64,000 bases of DNA from Krasilnikovozyma curviuscula (Eukaryota > Basidiomycota > Tremellomycetes > Cystofilobasidiales > Mrakiaceae): the NCBI GenBank assembly GCA_014825775.1, contig MVAQ01000022.1, forward strand, positions 62,001-126,000, given 5' to 3'. This document shows, piece by piece, positions 47,623-59,237 of the stretch. The translations under genes and the position numbers were made by a program. The notes under the pieces are model-generated. The model saw only the letters and a list, made by a program, of their open reading frames with translations. It was not told the origin of the DNA and made no database searches. Position 1 is the first letter of the stretch; every line of letters begins with the position of its first letter.

Positions 47623-49569
47623 ATGCAGACAGTGACCACTTCAGAGAAAAACCTCGAAATAGGGAGCACCATACCCAACATGCCTCTCACTCATTCGTCC
47701 AAAATCAGGACGTATTTACGACCAAGAAGACTCCTCTCAACACTGGTCATACTCACAACTTTCCTTCTCAGCATATGGACGATATTTTCTAATTCAGTGA
47801 GCTTAGAACGAAGAGCGAGAATCTATCACCCTACCCCCCCACCGGAGAAGATCAGTCTGATTGTTGTCTGGCATGGATCTCAGATACCGAACTACCTGGC
47901 AAACTTTTTGGAAAGCGTGAGGAGGAACAGCAAACACGTCGACTTACTTTTTGTAGCTATTGGAAATGATGAGACCGAACATGAGTGTGTGGACCTGAGA
48001 GGTGCTGGTATGCTTCGAGCAGACGAGATCTTACAAGTCGACAAGAGCCAAAGCAACATTCAGGTCAGTTGAGTTTTCAAAACTTCACCCTTGCTTTGAA
48101 CAGTCTGATCAACCTATCACACTTCACACCTGTAGTTTCTCTGTCTATCGTACGTTGAATGTGAGCAGCTCCTTTCTTGTGTTCGAGTGCCCACTCGACG
48201 CGATCATCACCTCACTCCGCTTTTATTATACGTCGTCTCTATCAGATTGGACTCTCCATAGAGACTACCTCTGTAAAACATGGCACTGTCAATCATCTCA
48301 AAAGGAAGTACTACTGGCACAACTCCTCCGTCGCGGAGTCAACGATCATATCCATAGCTGGTTCCGTCCTTACCGAGGGCCAGTGTTTGGGAAGTACTTG
48401 GATCCTCGCTCGGCATTTTGGGTGAGAAAATATTTGTTAAAGTTAAACCATGATACTGTCTTCTCTAACAAGCTGCGTAGGGCTGGGTCGATACCGACAC
48501 AATCCTCGGCAACTTTGAAACGATGGTTCCTTGGGACGCGATCCACTCTTTCGATCTGATTCTTCCAACTCACTGGACTTCTGCAACCCAAATTCTCGTC
48601 TATCTTCGGTAAGAATTTTCTTACATTGACATCTAACAGGAAGACCGATCTGACAGCCGCATGTCACTACAGTGGTCATCTTACTTTGTTCAAGAACTCG
48701 GCATCGACAGAAGCGAAACTTCTCAGCTTTCCACCTCTCAGGAGCTATGAAGCTTACATGAATAGTAAAGAATTCTCAACAGTTACCGAAGAAGAAGAAT
48801 ATACCAGTTACTTCTTGTATAATCAGACTTCCCTTTCCTTCCTGGCGTTTGACTGTCTGATAAACAATCGTGAGGATTTTCGTCTTTCTTTATTATGAAA
48901 TCCAACATGTAACTAACCCTATTGACTGCTGCAGATTTCAAGACCTTCTCTCTTTCTCCAGTCCCAATAGCATTTAGCTCTCCTTCCCCCCCACCAGGTC
49001 TGCCACCGTCTAAGATGCCCATTTCAACCTTCTCCAACTCCCCTCTAGTTTTCTCCAAAACAACACTGCATATTGGTAAGACGACGGAAGACGTGTGGAT
49101 GCCAATGGAGCATGCGGTACATTATGAGCCAGATCTTGATGGAGAAGGCGGCAGGAGATTTCTAATGAGAAATGACAAAGGTAGTGTGTGGGAGAGAGTG
49201 GAAAGTTGGGATCGGTGGGAGAGGCCGAAGTATGAGGATGCTTCGATGAGTGAGGAGGAGATTGAGGCTTGGAAACATGCGAGGATTAGGGAGGGGCTGT
49301 ATGGCCACTTGCAGATCGAGAAACACTTTCGTGAGTCTTTTGCCTCCAAATTTGTGTAGTGATAGTGGAGATACTTGCATAGGCACAACTACTATTGTTT
49401 GAGAGTTGCGCTGAACCTTCATTTCACCTTGATCGCAGCATGGTTCAACTCTTTACCCTCAAAAACTCTCCAAGATGGGCAATACATAGTGTTTTCAGGT
49501 CATGATGGAGCTCAGGTCAAAGAGGGCGATGGAACCGTGGTCTTCACCACATCAGCGAAAACGAGCTAG
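47623..49569 (+). CDS. DUF6625-like type II membrane glycosyltransferase
   Basis: Seven exons (47623-48063, 48136-48160, 48246-48421, 48481-48608, 48673-48869, 48935-49330, 49439-49569) give 497 aa. One hydrophobic segment near residues 32-52 follows a basic stretch, a Golgi type II topology. The lumenal part begins ISLIVVWHGSQIPNYLANFL, has WTLHRDYLCKTWHC and DHIHSWFRPYRGPVFGKYLD, and a DxD motif in FWGWVDTDTILGNF, then RGHLTLFKNS. This matches the layout of fungal DUF6625 proteins, thought to be glycosyltransferases; the DTD would bind metal and nucleotide sugar. Substrate unknown; a role in wall or capsule glycans is an inference. The 25-nt second exon is needed to keep frame. Confidence 0.78.
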
Positions 49570-50193
49570 ACAAGATAACGAAGGCGAGAGAAGGGCGCTC
49601 TGGCTTAAAGGACAACTCGCTCCTTCATCTGTACTCTAAATGACACAGAATACCAATCCATTTACTGATTCTCAAAGTCACAAGACAGAACCAGAAAATC
49701 TGCAGGCATGTAGACTTTGTCTCCTCAGCGTCATCTGTTTACAGCGATATTGACTGGTCGGCTTCCCGACCTTTTGGAATATTTCTACCTTTCTCCAAAA
49801 GTAACGGTCTCGTGATGAGCGGAACTGTGGTAGAGTTGAGAACACAATCGATGCTGTTCATATTTATTTGATAAAATGCTCATGATCATCAGCATCAGTG
49901 ACTGGGATGATTCAAGTTAGAGTGGACGTTGTGCTAAGGTGTTTTCTTAAGTAGAATGGAAGAAGATAGAGAGAATGAAGAAAACCGTGACTTATCTGGT
50001 GGCAGCGACACGAGATTGGCGAGGACTTCGACTGCAAGGAAAGTGGTAAGGTTACGAGGATGACGGCTGACAATGTGAATAGAATGCTGAACAGGGATGG
50101 AAGACATGAGGTGTTACTTTGGACACCTTTCTCTCAAGGCCATATCTGAAAAAGCCGATGTCATCACAAAAAAGACCAAACGGAGAGAACAAT
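49570..50193. other. Convergent intergenic, no feature seen
   Basis: 624 bp between the DUF6625-like and VPS45 stops. No frame or RNA gene recognised. Confidence 0.5.
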
Positions 50194-52941
50194 CTACTGT
50201 TGTTGAGGCGTTCTCGCCCTCTCAACGCCCTGCCTGACCTTCCCAAACAGATTCATCGCTCCATTACCGAAATTCATTGCGCCATTTGTTAGACCCTGCT
50301 GGAGACCTTCCAGCTGAACGCCGGTGTTTGTGCCATTCGTTCGGTAGACACCGCCGGTGCCCACCTCGAAATTGCCTACTCGTAAGTTAATGTTGGGTAT
50401 TCCAACACTGGGTATGTTCGAACCTCCGGCTGTTGAAGTTGATGGTTGAGGAGCGACGTAAGTCAAAGTAGGAGGTGGTGCGTAGAAATGCGCTGGGAAG
50501 TTGACCGCGGATTCAGAGACCATTTCCAGGAAACTGAGAGGCCGAAACAGAATTGAGACATGAGAGTACTCCAGATAATAACCATTTTGAATCATTCTCA
50601 CCTATTCGAATTCTGCATACAAGTTCCTCCGAGAAGAATCTTGGGCGCCGCACCTGGAGATGACTGCACTCCCTGTACAGCTCCAGCTGCCAGCTGCTGG
50701 TTCAACAGCGCGACGGCCCTCGCCTCTTCATATGTTGTACCGCCAATCATAAAAACGATGATATCTTGCGGCCTCTGAATTCGCCCAGCTTCATCACCTT
50801 CCAAGAACGGGTAACTCGTCTCCTTGAGACGGCCGCGCAGCAGCAGTTCGAGCGTTTGGGAAAGATGAGGTGTGTGCTGGGTATACACGTTCTCGACACC
50901 CTATTGGATAAAAGAGTGGCATTAAGGAGAAAGATTTACAATAAAGTCTGAACAAAGACCCACCTTCAATCCCTTCAACGCACTCTTTCCTCTCGAGAAG
51001 AAGTTCTCATTCATGAACAAATCATCCTGCCGCTGCTCAGCTCCTGCATAGTTCAGCATGACATACACTAGTCGAGCTCTGTCCGCATTGATACCGTTAC
51101 TAATCAGAGTGTCTACAACGTGGGGTATCGCGTTGGCTGAGAACTTCTGATATCGGAGAGCGTAGAGAATCGCTAGTCGTAGCTTGTACATCGGTGGAGT
51201 GGTTGTTGTTGAGATAAAGTGAAGAACACTCTGAGGGTTAAAGACATGGTAAAATAATGAGAATCAGAGAGACACTGCAGCTTTGTTCGACTCACCTTCA
51301 AATCGGTCGCATGAGATTCGTTGGATGCCAAACTCTGTTCCAATTCACTGATGCCCAAAAGCCCATCTCTCTCCACAATCCTGCTCAGCTCCCCAACCAA
51401 TGCGACATGTTTACTAACATTTCCACCCAACTTTTTGAATTCCGGGTACTCCTCCACGAAGCGCTTCATGTCTGCTACTGTTTCAATAGATGATTGAGAT
51501 GCTGTTTTGGATTGGAAGTCCTTGACATAAGCGGCTAAGGCGGCGCCTAAATCACCAAAGTTAGAGAAAAGCTGAGAAGCGAAGAACGGATCTTGAGACG
51601 GTGAGAGGATGAGTTCCTAGAATGAGGACAAACACTCCCTTCAGAGTTGCGTCCTTAAAGCAAGTGACAACCGCAGTGACGTACCCTCAGTTCTGGACGG
51701 GTCTCTCCTTCTACTCGAACACGATTGTTTGTTATTCCTACCAGCTCGTGAACCATTGCTTGATAAGTCCATTGTGAAAGCAGGGGTGTCACAGGGTCGT
51801 TCCTTCGATCTACGACGAATTGAACAGCCTTAGTCAACGAGGAATTGATGGTACCAAATACACACAGGCCAGCTCACCCAGTATAAGTAACAACGGAGCA
51901 GGTCCACTGGTAGCTCTAAAGTTAAAGAGCTCAGCATAGGGCGGATTGTTCAACGCCATCTGAACTTCAGTCGCCAGTCGTTTCGCCATCCCACTCATCC
52001 TTTCCCATCGGATCAACGGCCGTTTCTTCAAGCTGAGTAGGAGTGCTACAAGGCCCTGTATGTGTAGGTCTAGCGATGCTGTGTTAAATGCCGCCGGATT
52101 CTCTCCGTAAAGTGGGACGGAGGGGAGAGCATTCTACGCCAGGACCAGAATTAGTTCCAATCTATAAGGGATACGCGATTTCACTCACGGTTTTTGATGG
52201 TATGATAGGAGGAAGGGATAATGTGAAGAGGGAGGGCAATAAGGTAAGGTAGTCGGCAAAGTATTCCTGTAGACAAAGAGTCAGCTCTGTTCAAGTCGTC
52301 TGACTTCACATGGCTCCTACCTGGACTTCTCTAATAACTTCAAACTCATCTGCTTGAGCCAGACTTTCAATGGCGCTCTTCGTAAGGACGTTGGAGAAGT
52401 CTGAGAAGAAAACATTGCTCAGCCCTACATGCGCAGGCGCCTTTTGGAATTCATGATTGTACTGACACAGCCAGTATTCTCCATACTTTGGTTTTGATAT
52501 CTCATCTTTCACCCATTCGAGGGTATCTGGTTCCGGTGAAAGGAACATGATACACTTTAGGTGAGGCATCCGATCTCGAGAGGGGCTGAGAGGTAGCGAG
52601 AGCGAGGTGGACGGCTACATGTTAGCTCATCGAATCTTTACAGCTTCAACCAGAATATATCAAAGAACTCACTTATCTATCCTATCTGTTAGATAAACTT
52701 CTTGGGAGAGTAGTGAGGATTGGGTGGAAGCAAGGGAGACAATGGGTGTCTGATCATACCGCCAAAGTAAGGTCCAGAGATGTCCCAAAGGAGAAACACA
52801 GTAAATTCTTATCCCTCCCTAGGAACGTAATCAAGATATTGCTCCACTCACCGTATGAGCGTCAAGAAGCAGGACCTTCATCCCAGAGACCTCAGTCACC
52901 ATTTTATCTAGATATGTCTGGATGGCTTTCAGAGTGTCCAT
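50194..52941 (-). CDS. VPS45: SM protein Vps45 (endosomal fusion)
   Basis: Vps45 is a Sec1/Munc18 protein that controls SNARE pairing (Tlg2/Pep12 in yeast) between Golgi and endosomes. Ten exons (52852-52941, 52673-52749, 52321-52585, 52189-52266, 51878-52133, 51685-51809, 51296-51616, 50964-51230, 50602-50900, 50194-50533) give 705 aa. Motifs are [10 protein letters not shown] near the start, [40 protein letters not shown] followed by [11 protein letters not shown], and [20 protein letters not shown]. The core ends near residue 600; a further 110 residues rich in Pro, Thr, Gly and Asn extend the C-terminus beyond the family's usual 550-600. Start chosen at the only ATG that leads into the first Sec1 strand. 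Confidence 0.93.
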
Positions 52942-53267
52942 CGTGACTACTTCTGGTACCCTCCTGGGCAAGGAACGTTGAGTTGTATAAACCTAATGGC
53001 AAGCCTGATGAAGATTTTTTAACTGTTCGAGGTACTGAGAATTGAGGAACTTCTTTGCGTGGAAGACAGCAGCAACACAAACCTCTCCCTCGGGCAGCAA
53101 TTACGCTGCGTGGGCGTTGCTGTTGTGGCGTACAAGCGTCTTTCAAAACAAGATAGGAACGAGAATAGATGACAGATAATGGAAACAAACAAGTGGTAGG
53201 CATATGACTAGAATTAACAACAGCCTTGGAGAGAAGAAAAACGAAATGGCTAGCGGAAAGCCATTCT
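52942..53267. other. Intergenic, VPS45 promoter
   Basis: 326 bp between the VPS45 start and the next minus-strand stop. No feature recognised. Confidence 0.5.
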
Positions 53268-55427
53268 CTAGGGCCTACTGATCCAAACCTCTCCGCTGAC
53301 AGGAATATCTCGAACCCAAAGCCCACCGCCTAGTCCACCAACGCTGGCTTTGACATCGCATTCACCTTTGACGCCGGCCACCGCACCGCCTTTAAAGATG
53401 ATCTTGGACACGAAACTCGATAAGACGCTGTCTCTGCCCTCGAGCACCACCAAAGGCACATCAAAGAACGGAGCTCGAAGAGTACCATTCTCCAGCCGAG
53501 ATGGAATGGGTTCGGAGGGGTTTAATCGGCCGAATGCGTTAGCTGGAATAGGGCTGGGAGGAGCTGATGAGGCTATCGTAACCAATGTGGTGGTTCCGTT
53601 GGGTGCAGGACCATTGTAGATGAGCACATCAGGGAGAACCAGTTCCACATCGACGGTAACACCAGTTGCTTCCTTGGGGATATCAACTGTAGCAACTACT
53701 GTGCCGGAACAGACGAATCCGTCACCTTCTTTGTTGGTTCCCACTTTCATCCCTTCGATAGTGACTTCGTTGATCAAGTTGAGAGGAGGATCAATTGGCG
53801 GGATGGGAATTGTAATGGGGCTGACGATAGAGATGATCTGATTGACGACTTTGGGGACGTCAGTTGAAGGTTGGTAGATCATTCGGAGAGGGAGCGGTTT
53901 GTTTGAGAGGTAGCTCTCTAGGAATGTAGCGAGCGCAGATGACTGGGTCGAGTTGTCCGGCAAGGGTGATGGTGGTATGACGAAGCCTGCAACGGACAAG
54001 GTGATGTTTGGGTTGGAGGGGGCGAATTCAATGGGAAGGGTGTGGACCACAGCGAGATGTTCTTCCTCGTCTTCTTTTTCTGAATGAAGTCCAGCGTCCG
54101 AGTTATCCTCCACAACTCCAACAGCCCATGAGAGCTGGAATGGGAATCCCCCCTGGATATAAGACGGGAGCAGATTGGGGATGGATCCTGTCGCTTGAAG
54201 AAGAAGTTGAACGGTGGGTGGTGGAGATTGAATGACAGAATATTTCTCGATCGTGAAGAGATCAATAGGGTCTCTCTGATCTGGAAGTCTATTGAGAGGA
54301 ACTGTTGGGAGGAGTTGGATGTGATCAGTCCAAATGATTTGAATGCCGCAACGGACGGACGAGTCAAAGGGCAGCTGAGTAGAGCGACAAGGGGGTTTCA
54401 ACCATCCCCGGACCGACTGCATTTTGTACAACCAATAAAAAGCACACAACCATCAACATCAAACGAGCCATCGTTCATTATCGACGCCTTTGACAGTACC
54501 GCGAGACTGCCTCTTCGCAACTCTTGAAGGGACGTTATTGAACTTACGAGGGACTTTAATATCGAGCGTTAGAGTTTTTTCCTGGAAGTGAATCCACTCT
54601 CTCCAGCCTCCCAATCCCTTCGCTCTTACTTCATCGATCTGAACAAAAACACTGATGTTCCCCGAGCTCCAGCATCGTTTAGCGAATTTGAGTAGGCCAG
54701 TAGGGTCCGCTTCAACATGAGTGACAACTAAAATGCTGAAATGAGTGAGCCAAAGTGGTACTGATGCTGGTCGAGAAGGATCAGGAGAGAAGACCGGTGG
54801 TGTCGAGGAGTGCAGAGCTGGGGTGATAGGGATGAAAAGAGAAGGGAGTTCGAGGGAGAACAATGTCGATCTTTTATCAGCAGTTTGGATGTTGACTTTT
54901 GAAGGGAATTCGACTTGAAGAGTTCCGAAACTCCTGACTGCTCTTCGCCCTGTCCAACGTCTAATTGACTCCCATACCCCATCTGTGTCATCATCCTCAA
55001 CCAAACCCATCGCTACATCTGCATCGACGCCAGCCCAACCTTCAATCTTGAGCCAGATATCTCCATCATCCGTCACATTGACGACATCGACCTTAGAAGG
55101 TCCTCGCCAGACGAAAGCCTCTTGAAGGTCCTCCTTCCTCCCCGCCGCTGGGGCGTAGCTGCTTGCTATTAGGTATAGAAGGACAGCTATCGCCAGGACG
55201 AGGACAACAATAATGGTAGAGAGACCTGCCCATAGATAGGATTTCCTGGGATTTCTTGATATTTGTGCTGGATTGCTGATGGGGAGTACGGGAGCATCTG
55301 TTGCAGAGTAGGTTGAAGGACCTCCTTCCTCAGCGGATGAGGATTCTGCCTGATTAGATAGCAGAGGTTCTGTTTCTGAGTGCTCTGCCCTTTGTTTACC
55401 CTTGTCGGCCTTCTTCTTGGAGAACAT
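53268..55427 (-). CDS. Single-pass vacuolar-type membrane protein (Tag1/LEA-2-like)
   Basis: About 700 aa. A short cytosolic tail contains ETEPLL, an AP-3 type dileucine motif, then one transmembrane helix near residues 66-88 (WAGLSTIIVVLVLAIAVLLY), then a large lumenal region of beta-rich repeats with NVTDDGDIWLKIEGWAGVDA and a later VTIEGMKVG unit. This layout resembles fungal DUF3712/LEA-2-like proteins such as Tag1, a vacuolar membrane protein linked to ending autophagy; that match is by architecture, so moderate. Main model: exons 54465-55427 and 53268-54416 (703 aa). An alternative uses a stronger donor at 54547 and a small exon 54458-54510 (693 aa). The junction is the uncertain part. 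Confidence 0.6.
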
Positions 55428-55802
55428 GCTGCTTGGGTTGGGTAAAAACTCACCCAGCCAAATGAACTTCTGGGGTCGCTGTTGGAAGAACCTTCACAAA
55501 CAGCGGACCGACCTCAACTTGGCCAAGATTCCAATTTGTCAGTGTGTCCTTTGGTGATGTCTGGTTGTTATCTATGCTTAGCCGCTGTGAACCTCTACGT
55601 AGCATCGAAATTGGTGAGAATCTCATCTTAAGGAACGACAATTCGCCCGAGTCAGACTGGAGAAGGCTTCCTCCATATCAGGGACTTGCAGCACCCCACA
55701 AATCTTCTTCCTCCGGAGTGGACTTTGATTCCTTCTTGATTCTTTTTGAATTTTGAGCTAATCAAGTCGTAACCCATTCCCAGCTTTCGCCGTCGGCCTA
55801 CA
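55428..55802. promoter_or_regulatory. Divergent promoter, Tag1-like / F-box gene
   Basis: 375 bp between opposed start codons. No specific element recognised. Confidence 0.5.
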
Positions 55803-56684
55803 ATGTCTTCTCTCCTTGCTTTGTTACCAGAGGAAATCATCGGCGACATCCTCAACTTCGCCATCACCCCTTCTTCAGAAGGTTCCAGCCAGATCCTGAG
55901 TACTTGTCGGGCATTCCTGAGCATCGGAACACGGTTCTTCTACCGTGAAGTGGTCTTACGCTCTTGGACGGCCGTCTATCTGTTCAACGACAACTGGGAG
56001 TCGCAGGCACAGGGTGTATCATGGTCATTGGAAGATATGAGATGGGTAGAGAAGTTCGTAATTTTGATGAGAGCGTCAACGAAGGATGAAGGATTCATTG
56101 AAAACCGCCGACTCACCATTGGCCTCAACTCATCGACTTTCCCAATCCTCAAACACTTGGAGCTCTGCGCTGAATTCGTCGATAACCAGCTGCTAGTCCC
56201 ATATACGGATAGACCAGCTATCATTGAAGCTTTCTTTCACAACATCGCTCCAGAAACGCTATACCTCTCCAGCGACGACACTGGCACTCTCTCAATCTGG
56301 GACTTATTCGAAATTCCAGGATTATTCTCAAGGGTCAAGACTCTGAGGTGTGATGCGGATGATGTTGTCAGTCCGTTGGTAGATTTGATACATGCTGGCA
56401 GCGCCTTCTTGCCACTCAACTCCCTACAGCTTACGGTCATGGAAATAGTCGTCAGCATACCTGGCACATATTCCATTCAAAATTTCAGCATATTCACCCT
56501 CCAGGATATCCTCGATATCGCTACTTCCGATCAAGCGCTACTACTACCATCTCTCACGCAGTTCACTGTTATCGGTGACTCGGAAGATCAAGCGGAAGTT
56601 GAGCAGTATGTGATAGACCAAGAAAAGAATTTGAAGGTGAAAATTATGTTCAGACATGAGAGGGAAGTGTTTGAGCATTTGTGA
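55803..56684 (+). CDS. F-box-like protein, single exon
   Basis: One uninterrupted frame of 293 aa, unusual in a region where almost every gene has several introns. The start MSSLLALLPEEIIGDILNFA, followed by LSTCRAFLSIGTRFFYREVV, is the pattern of a basidiomycete F-box (LPxEIxxxIL, then a cluster ending in FYRxV). The rest is a diffuse leucine-rich region without strict repeats (LKHLELCAEFVD, VKTLRCDADD, LNSLQLTVMEIV, PSLTQFTVIGDSED), which fits an LRR-like substrate domain. Fungal genomes carry large, fast-changing families of such proteins. An SCF ubiquitin-ligase adaptor role is inferred; target unknown. Confidence 0.75.
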   Translation: MSSLLALLPEEIIGDILNFAITPSSEGSSQILSTCRAFLSIGTRFFYREVVLRSWTAVYLFNDNWESQAQGVSWSLEDMRWVEKFVILMRASTKDEGFIENRRLTIGLNSSTFPILKHLELCAEFVDNQLLVPYTDRPAIIEAFFHNIAPETLYLSSDDTGTLSIWDLFEIPGLFSRVKTLRCDADDVVSPLVDLIHAGSAFLPLNSLQLTVMEIVVSIPGTYSIQNFSIFTLQDILDIATSDQALLLPSLTQFTVIGDSEDQAEVEQYVIDQEKNLKVKIMFRHEREVFEHL

Positions 56685-57493
56685 CGGTGATTGATGAAGA
56701 CGCAGAAAGGTCTTTTGAAGGGGTGAAGTTGAACTGGGGGCTTGGTTCGTAGTCTCAATAATCGTGACTGATGTTGAACATTTTGAACCTCTCAAACCCC
56801 CTTTTAGATTTGATTTTTCTCCGGTATACCCTTCATCTCCTCATTTTTATATGTAGACCATAACTTGCCTTTGAAGAGACCAGCACTATCTCGATAAAAA
56901 TGCCGCTTCGATTTCAACAACCGCTTCCAATTCACCAAGACCTGAAAGACTGCTTTAAGGTAAGGTTGGATAGAAGGGATTTCAATAACGTTATCTACAG
57001 GAAAAGTTCTGGTTTTGAAACAGATCCAGAAATAGGTCTAATTGTTGCAAGTTGGTAGAAAAGGCTTCTCTCTGCTCTGACATCCGACTGAGCTCTACTT
57101 TCTTCCTTAAGCGAAGTTTCTAATACTTCCAAGTGATGATCACAAGATGAGGCAACGCTATCTTAGCTGAGGATTGTTGTAAATTGTGGTTGAAGACGAA
57201 CTCTAAGTGTGAAACGGGTGAATGATCGTAGTGAAGCGTGAGCGCTCAAGGAGACGTAATCTTTCTACTTCGACCTGTCGTCAGTAAAGAGGGTGATATT
57301 GGAGGTGGACGGTTTTGACATGCTGAAAAAACTCAAAGACGACCTTGCCTCTTCGATAGCAAAGTGTTTGTGGGAGTATATCATCTCATGTTTTTCTAGT
57401 CATGGGACGGTTTAGCTCCATCAACGTACCTTAAACATCAAATTCATTTCAATTGTTTTTATTTTTGATATTGGGCTCGACTGAGAGAAGTAC
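56685..57493. other. Convergent intergenic, no gene seen
   Basis: 809 bp between the F-box and YAH1 stops, the largest convergent gap in the window. I found no long frame, tRNA or snoRNA signature in it. Confidence 0.5.
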
Positions 57494-58415
57494 TTACATA
57501 TTTCGCGTCGCACTCGGCAGAGTGCAAACCAAGCCGTCAAGTTCCTTTGTGAGCTTGATTTGGCAACCTAGACGAGAGCTTGGTATTTAACCCCAGTGAC
57601 GAAAGGTGACGAGCCCAAGGGACAAGGGATGGAGATTAAGTAAATGATGGAGATGAGATGATCCGAAAACGCCGGCCGACCAGCAGGGAAGGGGAAGGTG
57701 AGTTAGAGCCGGCTATAGTTGGAAGGATGGAACGGTTTACTCACGTATCTGTGAGAGCAAACGCTAGATCCAGCATATCGTTTTCCTCGTCCGAAGGTTC
57801 AGGCACTTTGTCGTAATCCTCTTCGTCCAGAATAACATGGCACGTCGAACACGCTACCGATCCTTCGCAAGCACCTGATCAACAGGATCATGATAAAATA
57901 TACAAACGTTAAGTAAATTGGAAAGGTAGATAACAAGAATGGTTTCGAGTGATGAGGAGAAAATCACAACGGTGTAAGTCAATATTATGAACGTACCTTC
58001 GAGCTCAATGTCGTACTCGTGAGCTAACGAGAGGATATCATCACCAACGTTTCCTTCCACAGTCCTAATTTCTTCACCAGTATGGCTCTTGAATGTTACT
58101 TTGATCCTGGTACGGTTCACAAGAATCAGTTTAGCAAGTTTCTAATTGGTTCAGCGCCAACGGCGAAAGCATACGAACCCTGTACCCTTCTCTGGTCTGT
58201 TGATGACCATATGGCTAACGACTACAGAATCAGAGAAAACATATCAGCCAGTTCCAAAAACCCATTCTACGATCAACCGCACCTCTGGAAGTGGAAAGTA
58301 GCCTTGAATGAGTGAGCGTTGTCCTTTGGACGGAAAGAGCAGTCTGCTGAACCTGAGGATGACTCTTAATGGCTTGAGACGCTATGCTGCTACACAATCT
58401 CTGTAGTCTGAACAT
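57494..58415 (-). CDS. YAH1: Mitochondrial adrenodoxin-type ferredoxin
   Basis: Yah1 passes electrons for iron-sulfur cluster assembly and haem A/ubiquinone synthesis in the mitochondrial matrix. Five exons (58283-58415, 58179-58221, 57997-58106, 57745-57874, 57494-57578) give 166 aa, the normal length. A basic, Ser/Thr-rich presequence without acids begins [20 protein letters not shown]. The core reads [12 protein letters not shown], the cluster-binding loop [16 protein letters not shown] supplies three Cys, and the fourth is in [10 protein letters not shown]. It ends [13 protein letters not shown]. The YAH1 and URM1 start codons are 187 bp apart on opposite strands, and both proteins work in iron-sulfur or sulfur-transfer biology. 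Confidence 0.95.
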
Positions 58416-58602
58416 TGCGTGTGATTTTGAAGAAACTGGAGATTGGGAAAATTGACCCAAGATGCAGACGGAACCCAACCACAGCAAAATATTCCGATAA
58501 TGAAGTTCGACCGCAACCAAATCGGTGAGTCCCCAAAGCAAGAGCTGCACATGCACGTTACATGGGCCTCAATGCTGATGGCTGTCTTCTTCTGGATCAG
58601 AA
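58416..58602. promoter_or_regulatory. Divergent promoter, YAH1 / URM1
   Basis: 187 bp between opposed start codons, so the two genes very likely share a promoter region. Confidence 0.6.
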
Positions 58603-59237
58603 ATGGCTTCAATTATCAAGGAATCAATACCGGAGGTGAATGGGTTGGGATTCCTCAAGAAACCGTCGGAGGGAACCAAAGTGGCAGCAGTTGCTTCGAG
58701 CAGCAAAATTAGTACCGAGAAGGAAGAAGGTCACTTGACAATCATAGTGGAATTTGGGTGAGTTCAATTCTAGTCTTCGTGGGTCCAGGAGCTCCCTACT
58801 GGTTGAGAAATCCTCAACCAGACTTCGACCTCTGAGCTGAATTCTCCACCACTTTCTTTATTAAAACTATAGAGGAGGGTTAGACCTACTATTCTCAAAG
58901 AAATCTCGCCATATCCTCTACCTCCCACCGACTATCCCAACTTCGTCAGACTCGACAGAAACCAAGTCGATAGACGTCCAATACCTAATCAAATACCTCG
59001 CAGAGCATCTTTTACAGGAAAGAGAAGAGCTATTCAGAGAGAATGATACTGTGTAAGTACTTGAGCCTGCTGCTCGTGCAGCCAGAGGTGCGTTCGCTGA
59101 CATTGCGCTCTTGAAACAGTCGCCCTGGAATCCTCGTGCTGATAAACGACACAGATTGGGAGTTGGAGGGAGAGACGGAGTATGTGTTGCAGGACAACGA
59201 TGAGGTCGTATTCATCTCAACGCTGCACGGTGGGTAA
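58603..59237 (+). CDS. URM1: Ubiquitin-related modifier Urm1
   Basis: Urm1 is a sulfur carrier for tRNA wobble uridine thiolation and a protein modifier. Three exons (58603-58757, 58873-59052, 59120-59237) give 150 aa. The beta-grasp core starts at [16 protein letters not shown], and the C-terminal part [19 protein letters not shown] ends [10 protein letters not shown], with the diglycine directly before the stop as needed for thiocarboxylation. Family members are about 100 aa; here roughly 45 residues precede the core, with several Lys, Ser and Ala and no membrane or targeting signal I can name. The extension depends on the ATG at 58603; no good internal Met gives the usual length, so it is probably real. 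Confidence 0.92.
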
